From: an uncultured Collinsella sp.
GTDB taxonomy: Bacteria > Actinomycetota > Coriobacteriia > Coriobacteriales > Coriobacteriaceae
DNA length: 13,540 nt
Assembly: GCA_902494855.1 (NCBI GenBank)
Contig: CABUVC010000026.1
Location: 1-13,540, forward strand
Reading direction: 5' to 3'
Part shown: positions 1 through 5,513 of the stretch, piece after piece
Position numbering within the stretch: position 1 is the stretch's first letter
How the letters are laid out: the number at the start of each line of letters is the position of its first letter
Made by a program: the position numbers and the translations under genes
The notes under the pieces: model-generated
The model's input: the letters and a program-made list of their open reading frames with translations, nothing else
The model's database searches: none
Told to the model about the DNA's origin: nothing

Positions 1-633
1 GAGGCCATCGAGAGCCAGTACAGCCTCGACACCGTCAAGGATAGCGATGGCAACTACACCGCTCCGTCTGCCGACGTCATCCTGTCCTACGTGCGCAACA
101 AGATCCTGCTCGACGCTGCCGAGGACGAGGGCATCACCGTCTCTTCTAAGGAGATGAAGCAGTACGCCGAGGAGTCCATCGGCACCTCCGACTACAAGAC
201 CATGGCCACGCAGTACGGCGTGTCCAAGGACCAGGCCAAGCAGATCGTCCGTCAGTCCGCGACGCTGCAGAAGCTCTACAAGAAGAAGGTGGGCGATAGC
301 TCCGCAAGCATGCCGACCGCCCCGACCGAGCCTGCTGACGGCAACGAGGAGACCGCGAGCAAGGATTACGCCGATTACATCATCAACCTTGCCGGTGACG
401 AGTGGGATAGCGAGAAGGGCACCTGGAAGGACGCCGATAGCACCTACGCTAAGGCCTTTGCCGACGATGCCTTTACTGCCGATAGCGCTACCTATAAGCA
501 GGCCATGACCGCCTATTACACCGCCTATCAGCAGTACTCCTCGCAGGCTTCGAGCGCCAGCTCCAAGTGGACCGAGTATGCTAACGGCCTCTACGCCAAG
601 GCCAACATCAGCATCTACGGCCTGTTTGCGTAA
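1..633 (+). CDS. SurA/PrsA-like extracytoplasmic protein, C-terminal part (5' end outside window)
   Basis: The reading frame is already open at base 1 and runs to TAA at 631-633, giving 210 visible residues. A GTG at 91 is in frame, but coding sequence continues upstream of it, so it is unlikely to be the start. The visible first third is helical, charged and resembles the SurA N-terminal chaperone fold (ILSYVRNKILLDAAEDEG, then VSSKEMKQYAEE and GVSKDQAKQIV). The second half is rich in Ala, Ser, Tyr and Asp, with a low-complexity stretch QQYSSQASSASSKW near the end. No membrane segment is visible; a signal peptide or lipobox would lie in the missing part. The inferred role is a periplasm-side or cell-surface chaperone or lipoprotein; the PPIase domain is not recognisable. 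It is followed by a strong terminator and is separate from the sugar genes. Confidence 0.6.
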   Translation, partial: EAIESQYSLDTVKDSDGNYTAPSADVILSYVRNKILLDAAEDEGITVSSKEMKQYAEESIGTSDYKTMATQYGVSKDQAKQIVRQSATLQKLYKKKVGDSSASMPTAPTEPADGNEETASKDYADYIINLAGDEWDSEKGTWKDADSTYAKAFADDAFTADSATYKQAMTAYYTAYQQYSSQASSASSKWTEYANGLYAKANISIYGLFA

Positions 634-673
634 AGATTGCCTGAGCTTACCGATCGCGTAGCCGAACTATCTG

Positions 674-712
674 AATAAGCCCGCTAGAACGACGCGTTCT
701 AGCGGGCTTATT
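674..712. terminator. Strong bidirectional intrinsic terminator
   Basis: A perfect 17-bp inverted repeat (674-690 and 696-712) surrounds the 5-base loop GACGC. The arms begin AATAAGCCCGC and end GCGGGCTTATT, so A/T tails are built into both sides. It closes the SurA-like gene on the plus strand. No minus-strand gene is seen to its right that would need it. Confidence 0.85.
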
Positions 713-805
713 GCGTTGTGGAGCTGTCATTTGAGATTGGAAGGTTAGATTGCACGATCGCGCAAGTGCTTCATCGGGTGTCCCTAATTCATCTGGGAAA
801 ACAAC

Positions 806-819
806 TGCAAACGATTGCA
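806..819. promoter_or_regulatory. LacI/CcpA-type operator candidate
   Basis: TGCAAACGATTGCA fits the pattern TGNAANCGNTTNCA with a central CG. It is symmetric at 12 of 14 positions. This is the classic shape of LacI-family and cre operators. It lies about 310 bp upstream of the proposed -10 element, which is far for direct repression, so it may act with the nearby sites. No LacI-family gene is present in the window. Confidence 0.4.
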
Positions 820-825
820 AGTAAC

Positions 826-855
826 CGGTGAGCGGTCGAAAACTACCGTTCACCG
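826..855. repeat. Inverted pair of CGGTRARCGGT motifs
   Basis: CGGTGAGCGGT (826-836) and ACCGTTCACCG (845-855) form an 11-bp inverted repeat with one mismatch around an 8-base spacer. The same motif recurs at 1044 and 1065. This looks like a dimer-binding operator rather than a terminator, since no T-run follows. Confidence 0.5.
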
Positions 856-866
856 ATAATTTCTAA

Positions 867-882
867 ACTGGTTCTAACTGGT
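867..882 (+). repeat. Tandem ACTGGT half-sites, 10-bp spacing
   Basis: ACTGGT occurs at 867-872 and 877-882, one helical turn apart, each preceded by a TCTAA-like stretch. ACTGGT is also the half-site of the GntR-type operator upstream of agaS. This may be an auxiliary binding site for the same regulator, although here the half-sites are direct rather than inverted. Confidence 0.3.
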
Positions 883-1043
883 ATTAAGTCAAAAAGACCA
901 ATTCACAAATCTTCATAATGACCTGCATTTTTTCTACACGCTATTGTTAGCCGCCTTGCGTTGTTTAGACATAAAAATAGTTCCGATCTTTTGCCAAAGC
1001 ATTTCGAAATGGTTTCAAAACTGCAGGTAGAAGTGTTAACGAG

Positions 1044-1075
1044 CGGTAAACGGTCGATTTTTTACCGTGAACGGT
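1044..1075 (+). repeat. Direct pair of CGGTRAACGGT motifs, 21-bp spacing
   Basis: CGGTAAACGGT (1044-1054) and CCGTGAACGGT (1065-1075) are in the same orientation and exactly 21 bp apart, which is two helical turns. The first also pairs with TTTACCG (1061-1067) as a 7-bp inverted repeat. They lie about 50-80 bp upstream of the proposed -10 element, a position suited to an activator. Confidence 0.45.
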
Positions 1076-1123
1076 GCAAAAACGTTTTACTGTATGAATC
1101 AACGAAAGCAACCTCTTCTGTGG

Positions 1124-1132
1124 TGATATAGT
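1124..1132 (+). promoter_or_regulatory. Extended -10 promoter of the PTS operon
   Basis: TGATATAGT matches an extended -10 element (TGn followed by TATAGT at 1127-1132). No good -35 hexamer is found at 16-18 bp, which fits a promoter needing an activator or relying on the extended -10. Transcription would start near 1139, leaving a leader of about 135 nt that contains the GntR-type operator. Confidence 0.45.
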
Positions 1133-1144
1133 GACAACACGTCA

Positions 1145-1160
1145 CGTGGTTACTACCAGT
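1145..1160. promoter_or_regulatory. GntR/HutC-type operator at the PTS promoter
   Basis: TGGT-TACT-ACCA is an inverted repeat just downstream of the predicted start site. Its 13-base core TGGTTACTACCAG (1147-1159) is identical to a site upstream of agaS. Known NagR/DasR-type GntR regulators bind TGGT-N4-ACCA sites, so the GntR gene at 4668 is the likely ligand-responsive repressor. A further ACTGGT at 1170-1175 forms a 6-bp inverted repeat with the ACCAGT at 1155-1160, and so may extend the operator. Confidence 0.6.
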
Positions 1161-1275
1161 TGAGAGACCACTGGTTCTCAAAGAACGCTTTCCAAGAAGC
1201 TTTAAGGGCGATTGCCCGTTGGCTTCCGAACATCATCGGACTCAGATCGTACACACCTTCGGAAGGGAAATTTGA

Positions 1276-1719
1276 ATGGTTGGCTTTATTCTTACCGGTC
1301 ATGGACAGTTCGCACCCGGCCTTGCAAGCGCTATCGCTATGGTCGCTGGTGACCAGCCCGCTTTTACCGTCGTTCCTTTCGAGGGCGACCAGGCTGCTTC
1401 CTACGGTGAGGATCTCCGCGCCGCTATTACCGCCATGCGCGAGGAGTGCGATGGCGTGCTCGTCTTTACCGACCTGCTCGGTGGTACTCCGTTCAATCAG
1501 TCGATGATGATTGCCCAGGATGTCGACAATGTCGAGGTTCTGACTGGCACCAACCTTCCCATGGTTATTGAGCTTCTGTTCCTCCGCGGCAATGCCACGC
1601 TCGCCGAGCTTGGCGAGCAGGCCGTGACCGTTGGCCAGACGGGCATCACCGCCCAGACGGTCGCATCCGTTGCCGGCTCCGACGAGGAGGACGTCTTCGG
1701 CGACGAGGACGGCATCTAA
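1276..1719 (+). CDS. PTS system mannose/GalNAc-family EIIA component
   Basis: This 147-residue cytoplasmic protein accepts phosphate from HPr and passes it to the IIB subunit. The N-terminus MVGFILTGHGQFAPGLASA carries His9 in the TGHG context typical of the phosphorylated histidine of EIIA-Man. The motif VFTDLLGGTPFNQS (around residues 63-76) is another family hallmark. The length is normal for a stand-alone IIA (about 140 residues), and the tail is acidic. ATG at 1276 is preceded by GGAAGG at 1261-1266. The stop overlaps the next start by one base (TAATG), suggesting translational coupling. With the downstream AgaS and NagA the substrate is inferred to be GalNAc/GalN, as for AgaF, but the family alone does not settle this. 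Confidence 0.9.
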   Translation: MVGFILTGHGQFAPGLASAIAMVAGDQPAFTVVPFEGDQAASYGEDLRAAITAMREECDGVLVFTDLLGGTPFNQSMMIAQDVDNVEVLTGTNLPMVIELLFLRGNATLAELGEQAVTVGQTGITAQTVASVAGSDEEDVFGDEDGI

Positions 1720-2000
1720 TGGCCGATTTCGGAGCCAGCGTCCTGAGCTCCTCGGTCGCCCTTTTAGGCCTGCTTGTCATCATGGGCTTGATTTACACCA
1801 TCTGGTCGCAAATCAACATGAAGAAGAAGCAGAAGTACTTCAAGGAGCTGCACACGGAGCTCAAGCCGGGTCAGGAGGTTCTTTTCGCCGGCGGTATCTA
1901 CGGAACCGTCAAAGGCATCGAAGGCGAGAAGGTCCAGATCAAAGTCCGATCCGGCGCCGTTGTAGATGTTTCGCGTTACGCGATTCAGGAGATCAAGTAA
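1719..2000 (+). CDS. YajC-family small membrane protein inside the PTS operon
   Basis: This 93-residue protein has one N-terminal membrane segment (about residues 9-29, SVALLGLLVIMGLIYTIWS). A basic stretch MKKKQKY follows, then a small soluble domain LKPGQEVLFAGGIYGTVKGIEGEKVQIKV. That GxEVxxxGGIYGTV pattern is the YajC signature. YajC is an accessory of the SecDF translocase, but here the gene sits between IIA and IIB and starts within the IIA stop codon. YajC-like genes are, from memory, also found in some streptococcal mannose-family PTS operons. A role in membrane insertion or stability of the IIC/IID complex is an inference. The housekeeping yajC is presumably elsewhere, so I give no symbol. 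Confidence 0.8.
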   Translation: MADFGASVLSSSVALLGLLVIMGLIYTIWSQINMKKKQKYFKELHTELKPGQEVLFAGGIYGTVKGIEGEKVQIKVRSGAVVDVSRYAIQEIK

Positions 2001-2036
2001 CTGTCGTCAGCAAATAACGAAAGGAAGCTGATCAAC

Positions 2037-2519
2037 ATGGCAGAACCCAACATTCTTCTTACCCGCATCGATAACCGACTGGTCCATGGTCAGGTCGCTA
2101 CCCAGTGGAACTCCACCCTGGGCTCCAACCTCATTCTCGTCGCCAACGACGATGTGTCGACCAACACCATGCGTCAGAACCTCATGAAGATGGCCGCTCC
2201 CGCCGGCGTCGCTACTCGTTTCTTCTCTCTGCAGAAGACCATCGACGTCATTGGCAAGGCGAGCCCGCGCCAGAAGATCTTCATCGTGGCCGAAACACCG
2301 GAAGACGTGCTTACGCTCGTCAAGGGCGGTGTGCCTATAAAGAAGGTAAACATCGGCAACATGCACATGTCGGAAGGAAAGCGCCAAGTCGCCACCTCCG
2401 TCGCAGTTAACGACGAGGATGTCGCTGCGTTTAAAGAGCTGCAGGAATTGGGGGTGGAGTTGGAGATCAGGCGCGTTCCGAGCACGCCTGTTGAGGACAC
2501 GAGCAAGCTCTTCTCGTAG
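2037..2519 (+). CDS. PTS system mannose/GalNAc-family EIIB component
   Basis: This 160-residue cytoplasmic subunit takes phosphate from IIA and transfers it to the incoming sugar. The motif LLTRIDNRLVHGQVATQW holds His17, the family's phosphorylated residue, flanked by Arg10 and Arg14. Other conserved parts are FFSLQKTIDVI (62-72), the LVKGGVP segment (94-100) and IGNMHMSEGK (106-115). The length is normal for this family. ATG at 2037 follows AAAGGAAG about 9 bases upstream. It lies 36 bases after the YajC-like gene and 90 bases before IIC, in one operon. A paralogue of identical length at 11781 aligns without gaps at 85 of 160 positions but has Tyr in place of His17. Confidence 0.92.
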   Translation: MAEPNILLTRIDNRLVHGQVATQWNSTLGSNLILVANDDVSTNTMRQNLMKMAAPAGVATRFFSLQKTIDVIGKASPRQKIFIVAETPEDVLTLVKGGVPIKKVNIGNMHMSEGKRQVATSVAVNDEDVAAFKELQELGVELEIRRVPSTPVEDTSKLFS

Positions 2520-2535
2520 TCTTCGTGATCCACGT

Positions 2536-2586
2536 TGTCAGGAGTGAAACCCTGACACTCTGTACGTGAAATCCAAAGTGCGTACA
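2536..2586 (+). other. Two small hairpins in the IIB-IIC gap
   Basis: TGTCAGG (2536-2542) pairs with CCTGACA (2551-2557), and TGTACG (2561-2566) pairs with CGTACA (2581-2586). Both arms are perfect and neither is followed by a T-run, so they are unlikely to be terminators. They may set relative expression or protect the mRNA between subunits. Confidence 0.35.
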
Positions 2587-2609
2587 TACATTTTGAAAGG
2601 AGGAGCAAG

Positions 2610-3410
2610 ATGGAATACTCGATCATCCAGGTCGCTCTGGTCTTCATCGTCACGTTCGTCGCGGCAATCGACCAGTTCAACTTCCTCGAGTCTCTCTATC
2701 AGCCCATCGTCACCGGCGCCGTCATCGGTCTTATCCTTGGCGACCTCAACACCGGTCTTCTCGTGGGTGGTACTTATCAGCTCATGACGATCGGCAACAT
2801 GCCGATCGGAGGCGCTCAGCCGCCTAACGCCGTCATCGGCGGCATCATGGCAGCCATTCTCGCTATCGCTACGGGCCTCGAGCCCAACGCGGCAGTCGGC
2901 CTTGCCATTCCGTTCGCTCTGCTTGGTCAGCTCGGCGTTACCCTGGTCTTCACGCTTATGTCGCCGCTCATGTCCTCTGCGGACAACATGGCTCACAACG
3001 CTGACACCAAGGGTATCGAGCGTCTGAACTACTTCGCCATGGCTCTGCTCGGCCTGATCTTCGCCGTCGTCGTCACCCTGTTCTTCATCGCTGGCGCCAC
3101 CATCGGTCAGACCATCGCTTCCGCCATCCCGACTTGGCTGCAGACCGGTCTTTCCGCTGCAGGCGGCATGATGCGCTTCGTCGGCTTCGCCGTCCTGCTC
3201 AAGGTTATGATGAACCGCGATATGTGGGGCTTCTTCCTCATGGGCTTTGGCCTCGCGCTCATCACCGTTGCCAACGATTCTCTGGCAACCCCTGCTCTGC
3301 TCATCCTCGCTCTCATCGGCTTCGGCATCGCTTTCTGGGACTTCCAGCAGCAGACCGAGCTGAAGGGTGCAGCTGTTTCTGACGGAGGTGACTTCGAAGA
3401 TGGCATCTAA
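2610..3410 (+). CDS. PTS system mannose/GalNAc-family EIIC component
   Basis: This 266-residue polytopic membrane protein forms, with IID, the sugar channel. Typical sequence features are the N-terminal helix followed by AIDQFNFLESLYQPIVTGAVIG, then LGDLNTGLLVGGTYQLM (about residues 43-59) and the GNMPIGGAQPPNAVIGGI loop, all close to AgaW/ManY-type proteins. Several further hydrophobic segments follow. ATG at 2610 has a very strong ribosome site, AAAGGAGG, about 8 bases upstream, as suits a high-demand membrane subunit. The C-terminus overlaps the start of IID by 11 bases. Specificity for GalNAc/GalN is inferred from the neighbours. Confidence 0.92.
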   Translation: MEYSIIQVALVFIVTFVAAIDQFNFLESLYQPIVTGAVIGLILGDLNTGLLVGGTYQLMTIGNMPIGGAQPPNAVIGGIMAAILAIATGLEPNAAVGLAIPFALLGQLGVTLVFTLMSPLMSSADNMAHNADTKGIERLNYFAMALLGLIFAVVVTLFFIAGATIGQTIASAIPTWLQTGLSAAGGMMRFVGFAVLLKVMMNRDMWGFFLMGFGLALITVANDSLATPALLILALIGFGIAFWDFQQQTELKGAAVSDGGDFEDGI

Positions 3411-4482
3411 TGAGTATGTGATCCCGGAGCACTACGAGGATCTCACTCCTGCTCCGCAGCTCGACCAGAAGACCCTCAACAAGATGGCTTGGCGTTCCTG
3501 CTTCCTGCAGGCCTCGTTCAACTACGAGCGTATGCAGGCCGCTGGTTGGCTCTACTCCATCATCCCCGGTCTGGAGAAGATCCACACCAACAAGAACGAC
3601 CTCGCGGCTTCCATGAGCCACAACCTGGAGTTCTTCAACACTCACCCGTTCCTCGTCACCTTTGTTATGGGCATCGTGCTTTCGCTCGAGCAGAACAAGG
3701 TTGACATCCCCACGATTCGCGCCGTCCGCGTCGCCGCAATGGGCCCGCTCGGTGGTATCGGTGACGCCCTGTTCTGGCTGACGCTCGTGCCTATCACGGC
3801 CGGCATCACCTCCAACATGGCCATCAACGGCAACGCCGCTGCGCCGATCATCTTCCTGGTGATCTTCAACGTCGTCCAGTTCGCACTGCGCTTCTGGCTC
3901 ATGAACTGGTCCTACAAGCTTGGCACCAGCGCTATTGACGCTCTGACCGCCAACATGCAGGCCTTCACGCGTGCCGCTTCCATCATGGGCGTCTTCGTCG
4001 TCGGTTGCCTGGTCGTCACCATGGGTGGCACCCAGATCAACCTCCAGATCCCCAATGGCACCACCCGTGGCCTCTCCGCTACTACCGTGATCGTCTCCGA
4101 GAAGGAGGCCGAGAACTTCACCGGTATGGAGGGCATCGATACCGAGACCGCTGAGGCCGGTACCATCGCCATGACCGATAAGGACGGCAACGCCCTTACC
4201 GCTTCCGATGCCGACGGCAACGCTGTCGAGTGCGGCGTCACCGATCTGGGCAACGGCATGGAGTCCGTTACCTACGGTACCGTCACCGAGGATCCGGTCA
4301 ACTTCTCTGTTGCCGACACCCTCAACACCATCGTCCCCAAGCTCGTCCCGCTTATGCTTACGCTGCTGCTTTACTACATGTTCGCTAAGCACAGCTGGAC
4401 CCCGACCAAGGGCATTCTCCTGCTCTTCGTCCTTGGCATCCTGGGCGCTGGCCCGCTTGGTCTCTGGCCGAGCATCTGGTAA
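3400..4482 (+). CDS. PTS system mannose/GalNAc-family EIID component with enlarged loop
   Basis: This 360-residue membrane subunit partners IIC. Recognisable family blocks are the N-terminal LNKMAWRSCFLQASFNYERM (27-45), AASMSHNLEFFNTHPF (69-84), the AAMGPLGGIGDALFW region (112-126) and the C-terminal LVPLMLTLLLYYMF helix. ATG at 3400 is chosen over the in-frame ATG at 3367 because GGAGGTG lies at 3384-3390 with 9-base spacing and the protein then begins as expected. It overlaps the IIC end by 11 bases. Usual members have about 270-300 residues. The excess is an acidic, Thr/Asp/Gly-rich stretch at about residues 222-300, placed between two membrane helices and probably exposed outside the bilayer. 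Confidence 0.9.
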   Translation: MASNEYVIPEHYEDLTPAPQLDQKTLNKMAWRSCFLQASFNYERMQAAGWLYSIIPGLEKIHTNKNDLAASMSHNLEFFNTHPFLVTFVMGIVLSLEQNKVDIPTIRAVRVAAMGPLGGIGDALFWLTLVPITAGITSNMAINGNAAAPIIFLVIFNVVQFALRFWLMNWSYKLGTSAIDALTANMQAFTRAASIMGVFVVGCLVVTMGGTQINLQIPNGTTRGLSATTVIVSEKEAENFTGMEGIDTETAEAGTIAMTDKDGNALTASDADGNAVECGVTDLGNGMESVTYGTVTEDPVNFSVADTLNTIVPKLVPLMLTLLLYYMFAKHSWTPTKGILLLFVLGILGAGPLGLWPSIW

Positions 4483-4495
4483 GGCTCTAGCTTGA

Positions 4496-4524
4496 GGGGT
4501 GTGTCCCTACGCGGCTCACACCCC
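4496..4524 (+). other. GC-rich hairpin after IID
   Basis: GGGGTGTG (4496-4503) pairs perfectly with CACACCCC (4517-4524) around a 13-base loop. No T-run follows, so this is more likely a 3'-end stabilising or pausing hairpin than a terminator. The true terminator follows at 4549. Confidence 0.45.
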
Positions 4525-4548
4525 GACCCCTTAAGCCATGTGTATGTT

Positions 4549-4590
4549 AAAAGCCGCGTGCTCGAAAGAGCGCGCGGCTTTTGTTTTCTT
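4549..4590 (+). terminator. Intrinsic terminator of the PTS operon
   Basis: A 15-bp stem with a single T-G wobble (4549-4563 and 4568-4582) is closed by the stable tetraloop GAAA and followed by TTGTTTTCTT. The stem starts with AAAAGCCGCG, so it may also stop minus-strand transcription. It separates the PTS operon from the regulator gene. Confidence 0.9.
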
Positions 4591-4618
4591 GATGATTCGG
4601 GTGTGGCAGACAGATAAT
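4589..4618 (+). promoter_or_regulatory. Promoter candidate for the GntR regulator
   Basis: TTGATG (4589-4594) and GATAAT (4613-4618) are separated by 18 bp and match the housekeeping consensus at 4 and 5 of 6 positions. They lie just after the PTS terminator and about 50 bp upstream of the regulator start, so the regulator appears to be transcribed on its own. A degenerate relative of the operator (CTGGGTAGTTAGCC, 4629-4642) follows and may permit autoregulation, but the match is weak. Confidence 0.45.
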
Positions 4619-4667
4619 GCTTAACACCCTGGGTAGTTAGCCGAATTCGAGCAAAAGGGAGGATAGG

Positions 4668-5399
4668 ATGGCGATCGGAGCGCGTAAGCAACCGCTGTAC
4701 GATCAGCTGGTCGATATTCTGACCGAAAAGATTGACCATGAATATCGCGCCGGTGACATGATTCCTTCCGAGCGCGAACTTTCGGAGCGCTATGGTCTCT
4801 CGCGCACTACGGTACGTCTGGCTCTGCAGGAACTGGAGCGTTTAGGACTGGTGGTTCGGCAGCACGGTCGCGGTACCTTTGTGACCGACCGTTCGGCAAA
4901 GGCAACCAATCTTATGCAGTCCTACAGCTTTACCGAGCAGATGCGCGCGATGGGTCGTGACCCCGAGACCACGATTCTCGAGTTTTGCGAGATGGAGGCC
5001 GATAAGAATCTGGCCGAGCATATGGGATTGCGTATCGGTGATCGCATTTTTAAGCTCAAGCGCCTTCGTTCTGCCGACAACATGCCCATGATGGTCGAAC
5101 GCAGCTATCTACCGGTTCGTCAATTTCTGTCCCTAAAGCGACCGCTGCTGGAGCGTAAGCCGCTTTACGATGTGATTGAGCAAGACTTTCAGCAAAAAAT
5201 ACGTGTGGCCGAAGAGGAGTTCTATGCGAGCATAGCCCGTCCCACCGATGCCCACCTTTTGGAAATTGTCGAGGGCTCGCCTGTGCTCGATTTGGTTAGG
5301 ACTACGTATAACGAGTCAAACGAGGTTGTGGAGTATACGCTCTCGGTTGCTCGTGCCGATCAGTTTAAATACAAGGTTTACCACCAGCGTAGCGACTAG
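4668..5399 (+). CDS. GntR-family (HutC/NagR-type) transcriptional regulator
   Basis: This 243-residue regulator has an N-terminal winged helix-turn-helix (about residues 8-75). The recognition region is PSERELSERYGLSRTTVRLA, followed by the wing GLVVRQHGRGTFV. A UTRA-type effector domain spans about residues 95-240 and includes MMVERSYLPVRQF and VEYTLSVARADQFKYKV. UTRA domains of this subgroup bind phosphorylated sugars such as GlcNAc-6-P or GlcN-6-P. ATG at 4668 is preceded by GGGAGG at 4659-4664. It sits between the PTS operon and agaS, and TGGT-N4-ACCA operators lie at the promoters of both. It is therefore probably a repressor relieved by GalNAc-6-P, GalN-6-P or a related intermediate; the ligand is inference. 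Confidence 0.9.
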   Translation: MAIGARKQPLYDQLVDILTEKIDHEYRAGDMIPSERELSERYGLSRTTVRLALQELERLGLVVRQHGRGTFVTDRSAKATNLMQSYSFTEQMRAMGRDPETTILEFCEMEADKNLAEHMGLRIGDRIFKLKRLRSADNMPMMVERSYLPVRQFLSLKRPLLERKPLYDVIEQDFQQKIRVAEEEFYASIARPTDAHLLEIVEGSPVLDLVRTTYNESNEVVEYTLSVARADQFKYKVYHQRSD

Positions 5400-5434
5400 T
5401 GTTGGCATCGTTTCCATATGATGATTCTTTGTAT

Positions 5435-5456
5435 TTAACTGGTTACTACCAGATAA
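5435..5456. promoter_or_regulatory. GntR/HutC-type operator at the agaS promoter
   Basis: This near-perfect palindrome has halves TTAnCTGGT and ACCAGnTAA around TACT; only the n position breaks symmetry. Its core (5440-5452) is identical over 13 bases to the site at 1147-1159. It lies 12 bp upstream of the -10 element and so covers the -35 region, a typical repression geometry. Confidence 0.65.
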
Positions 5457-5468
5457 CCAACCGAAGTG

Positions 5469-5474
5469 TATAAT
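5469..5474 (+). promoter_or_regulatory. -10 element of agaS
   Basis: A perfect TATAAT is preceded directly by TG. No good -35 hexamer is found at the correct distance, and that area is occupied by the operator. Transcription would start near 5481, giving a leader of about 33 nt. Confidence 0.6.
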
Positions 5475-5513
5475 TGCACGTCAGAGGATTACTTCTAGAG
5501 AGAGGTATTAGAA

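Larger units (their letters stand above)
713..1123. promoter_or_regulatory. Long upstream regulatory region of the PTS operon
   Basis: No convincing gene lies here; the short open frames lack a ribosome site and coding bias. The stretch is clearly more A+T-rich than its neighbours. It holds a LacI/cre-type palindrome (806-819), an inverted pair of CGGTRARCGGT motifs (826-855), a direct repeat of ACTGGT (867-882) and a second, directly repeated pair of CGGTRARCGGT motifs (1044-1075). Immediately after it come the extended -10 element and the GntR-type operator. The density of symmetrical sites suggests several regulators acting on the PTS operon. Confidence 0.6.

Noticed and set aside
647..853. 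Short minus-strand frame of 68 codons after the SurA-like gene
   Set aside because: It contains the perfect 17-bp terminator hairpin and the LacI-like palindrome and shows no coding signature.
1207..1218. GGGC-GATT-GCCC hairpin in the PTS leader as an attenuator or riboswitch
   Set aside because: The stem is only 4 bp, with no T-run or competing structure and no recognisable riboswitch core.
1160..1507. Plus-strand frame of 115 codons overlapping the start of EIIA
   Set aside because: It has no ribosome site and its second part is a +1-frame shadow of EIIA with Ser/Leu/Pro-rich low complexity.
3313..4392. Minus-strand open frame of 359 codons antisense to EIID
   Set aside because: It overlaps the well-supported IID gene almost wholly and reads as a Gly/Asp/His-rich sequence with no family signature or ribosome site.
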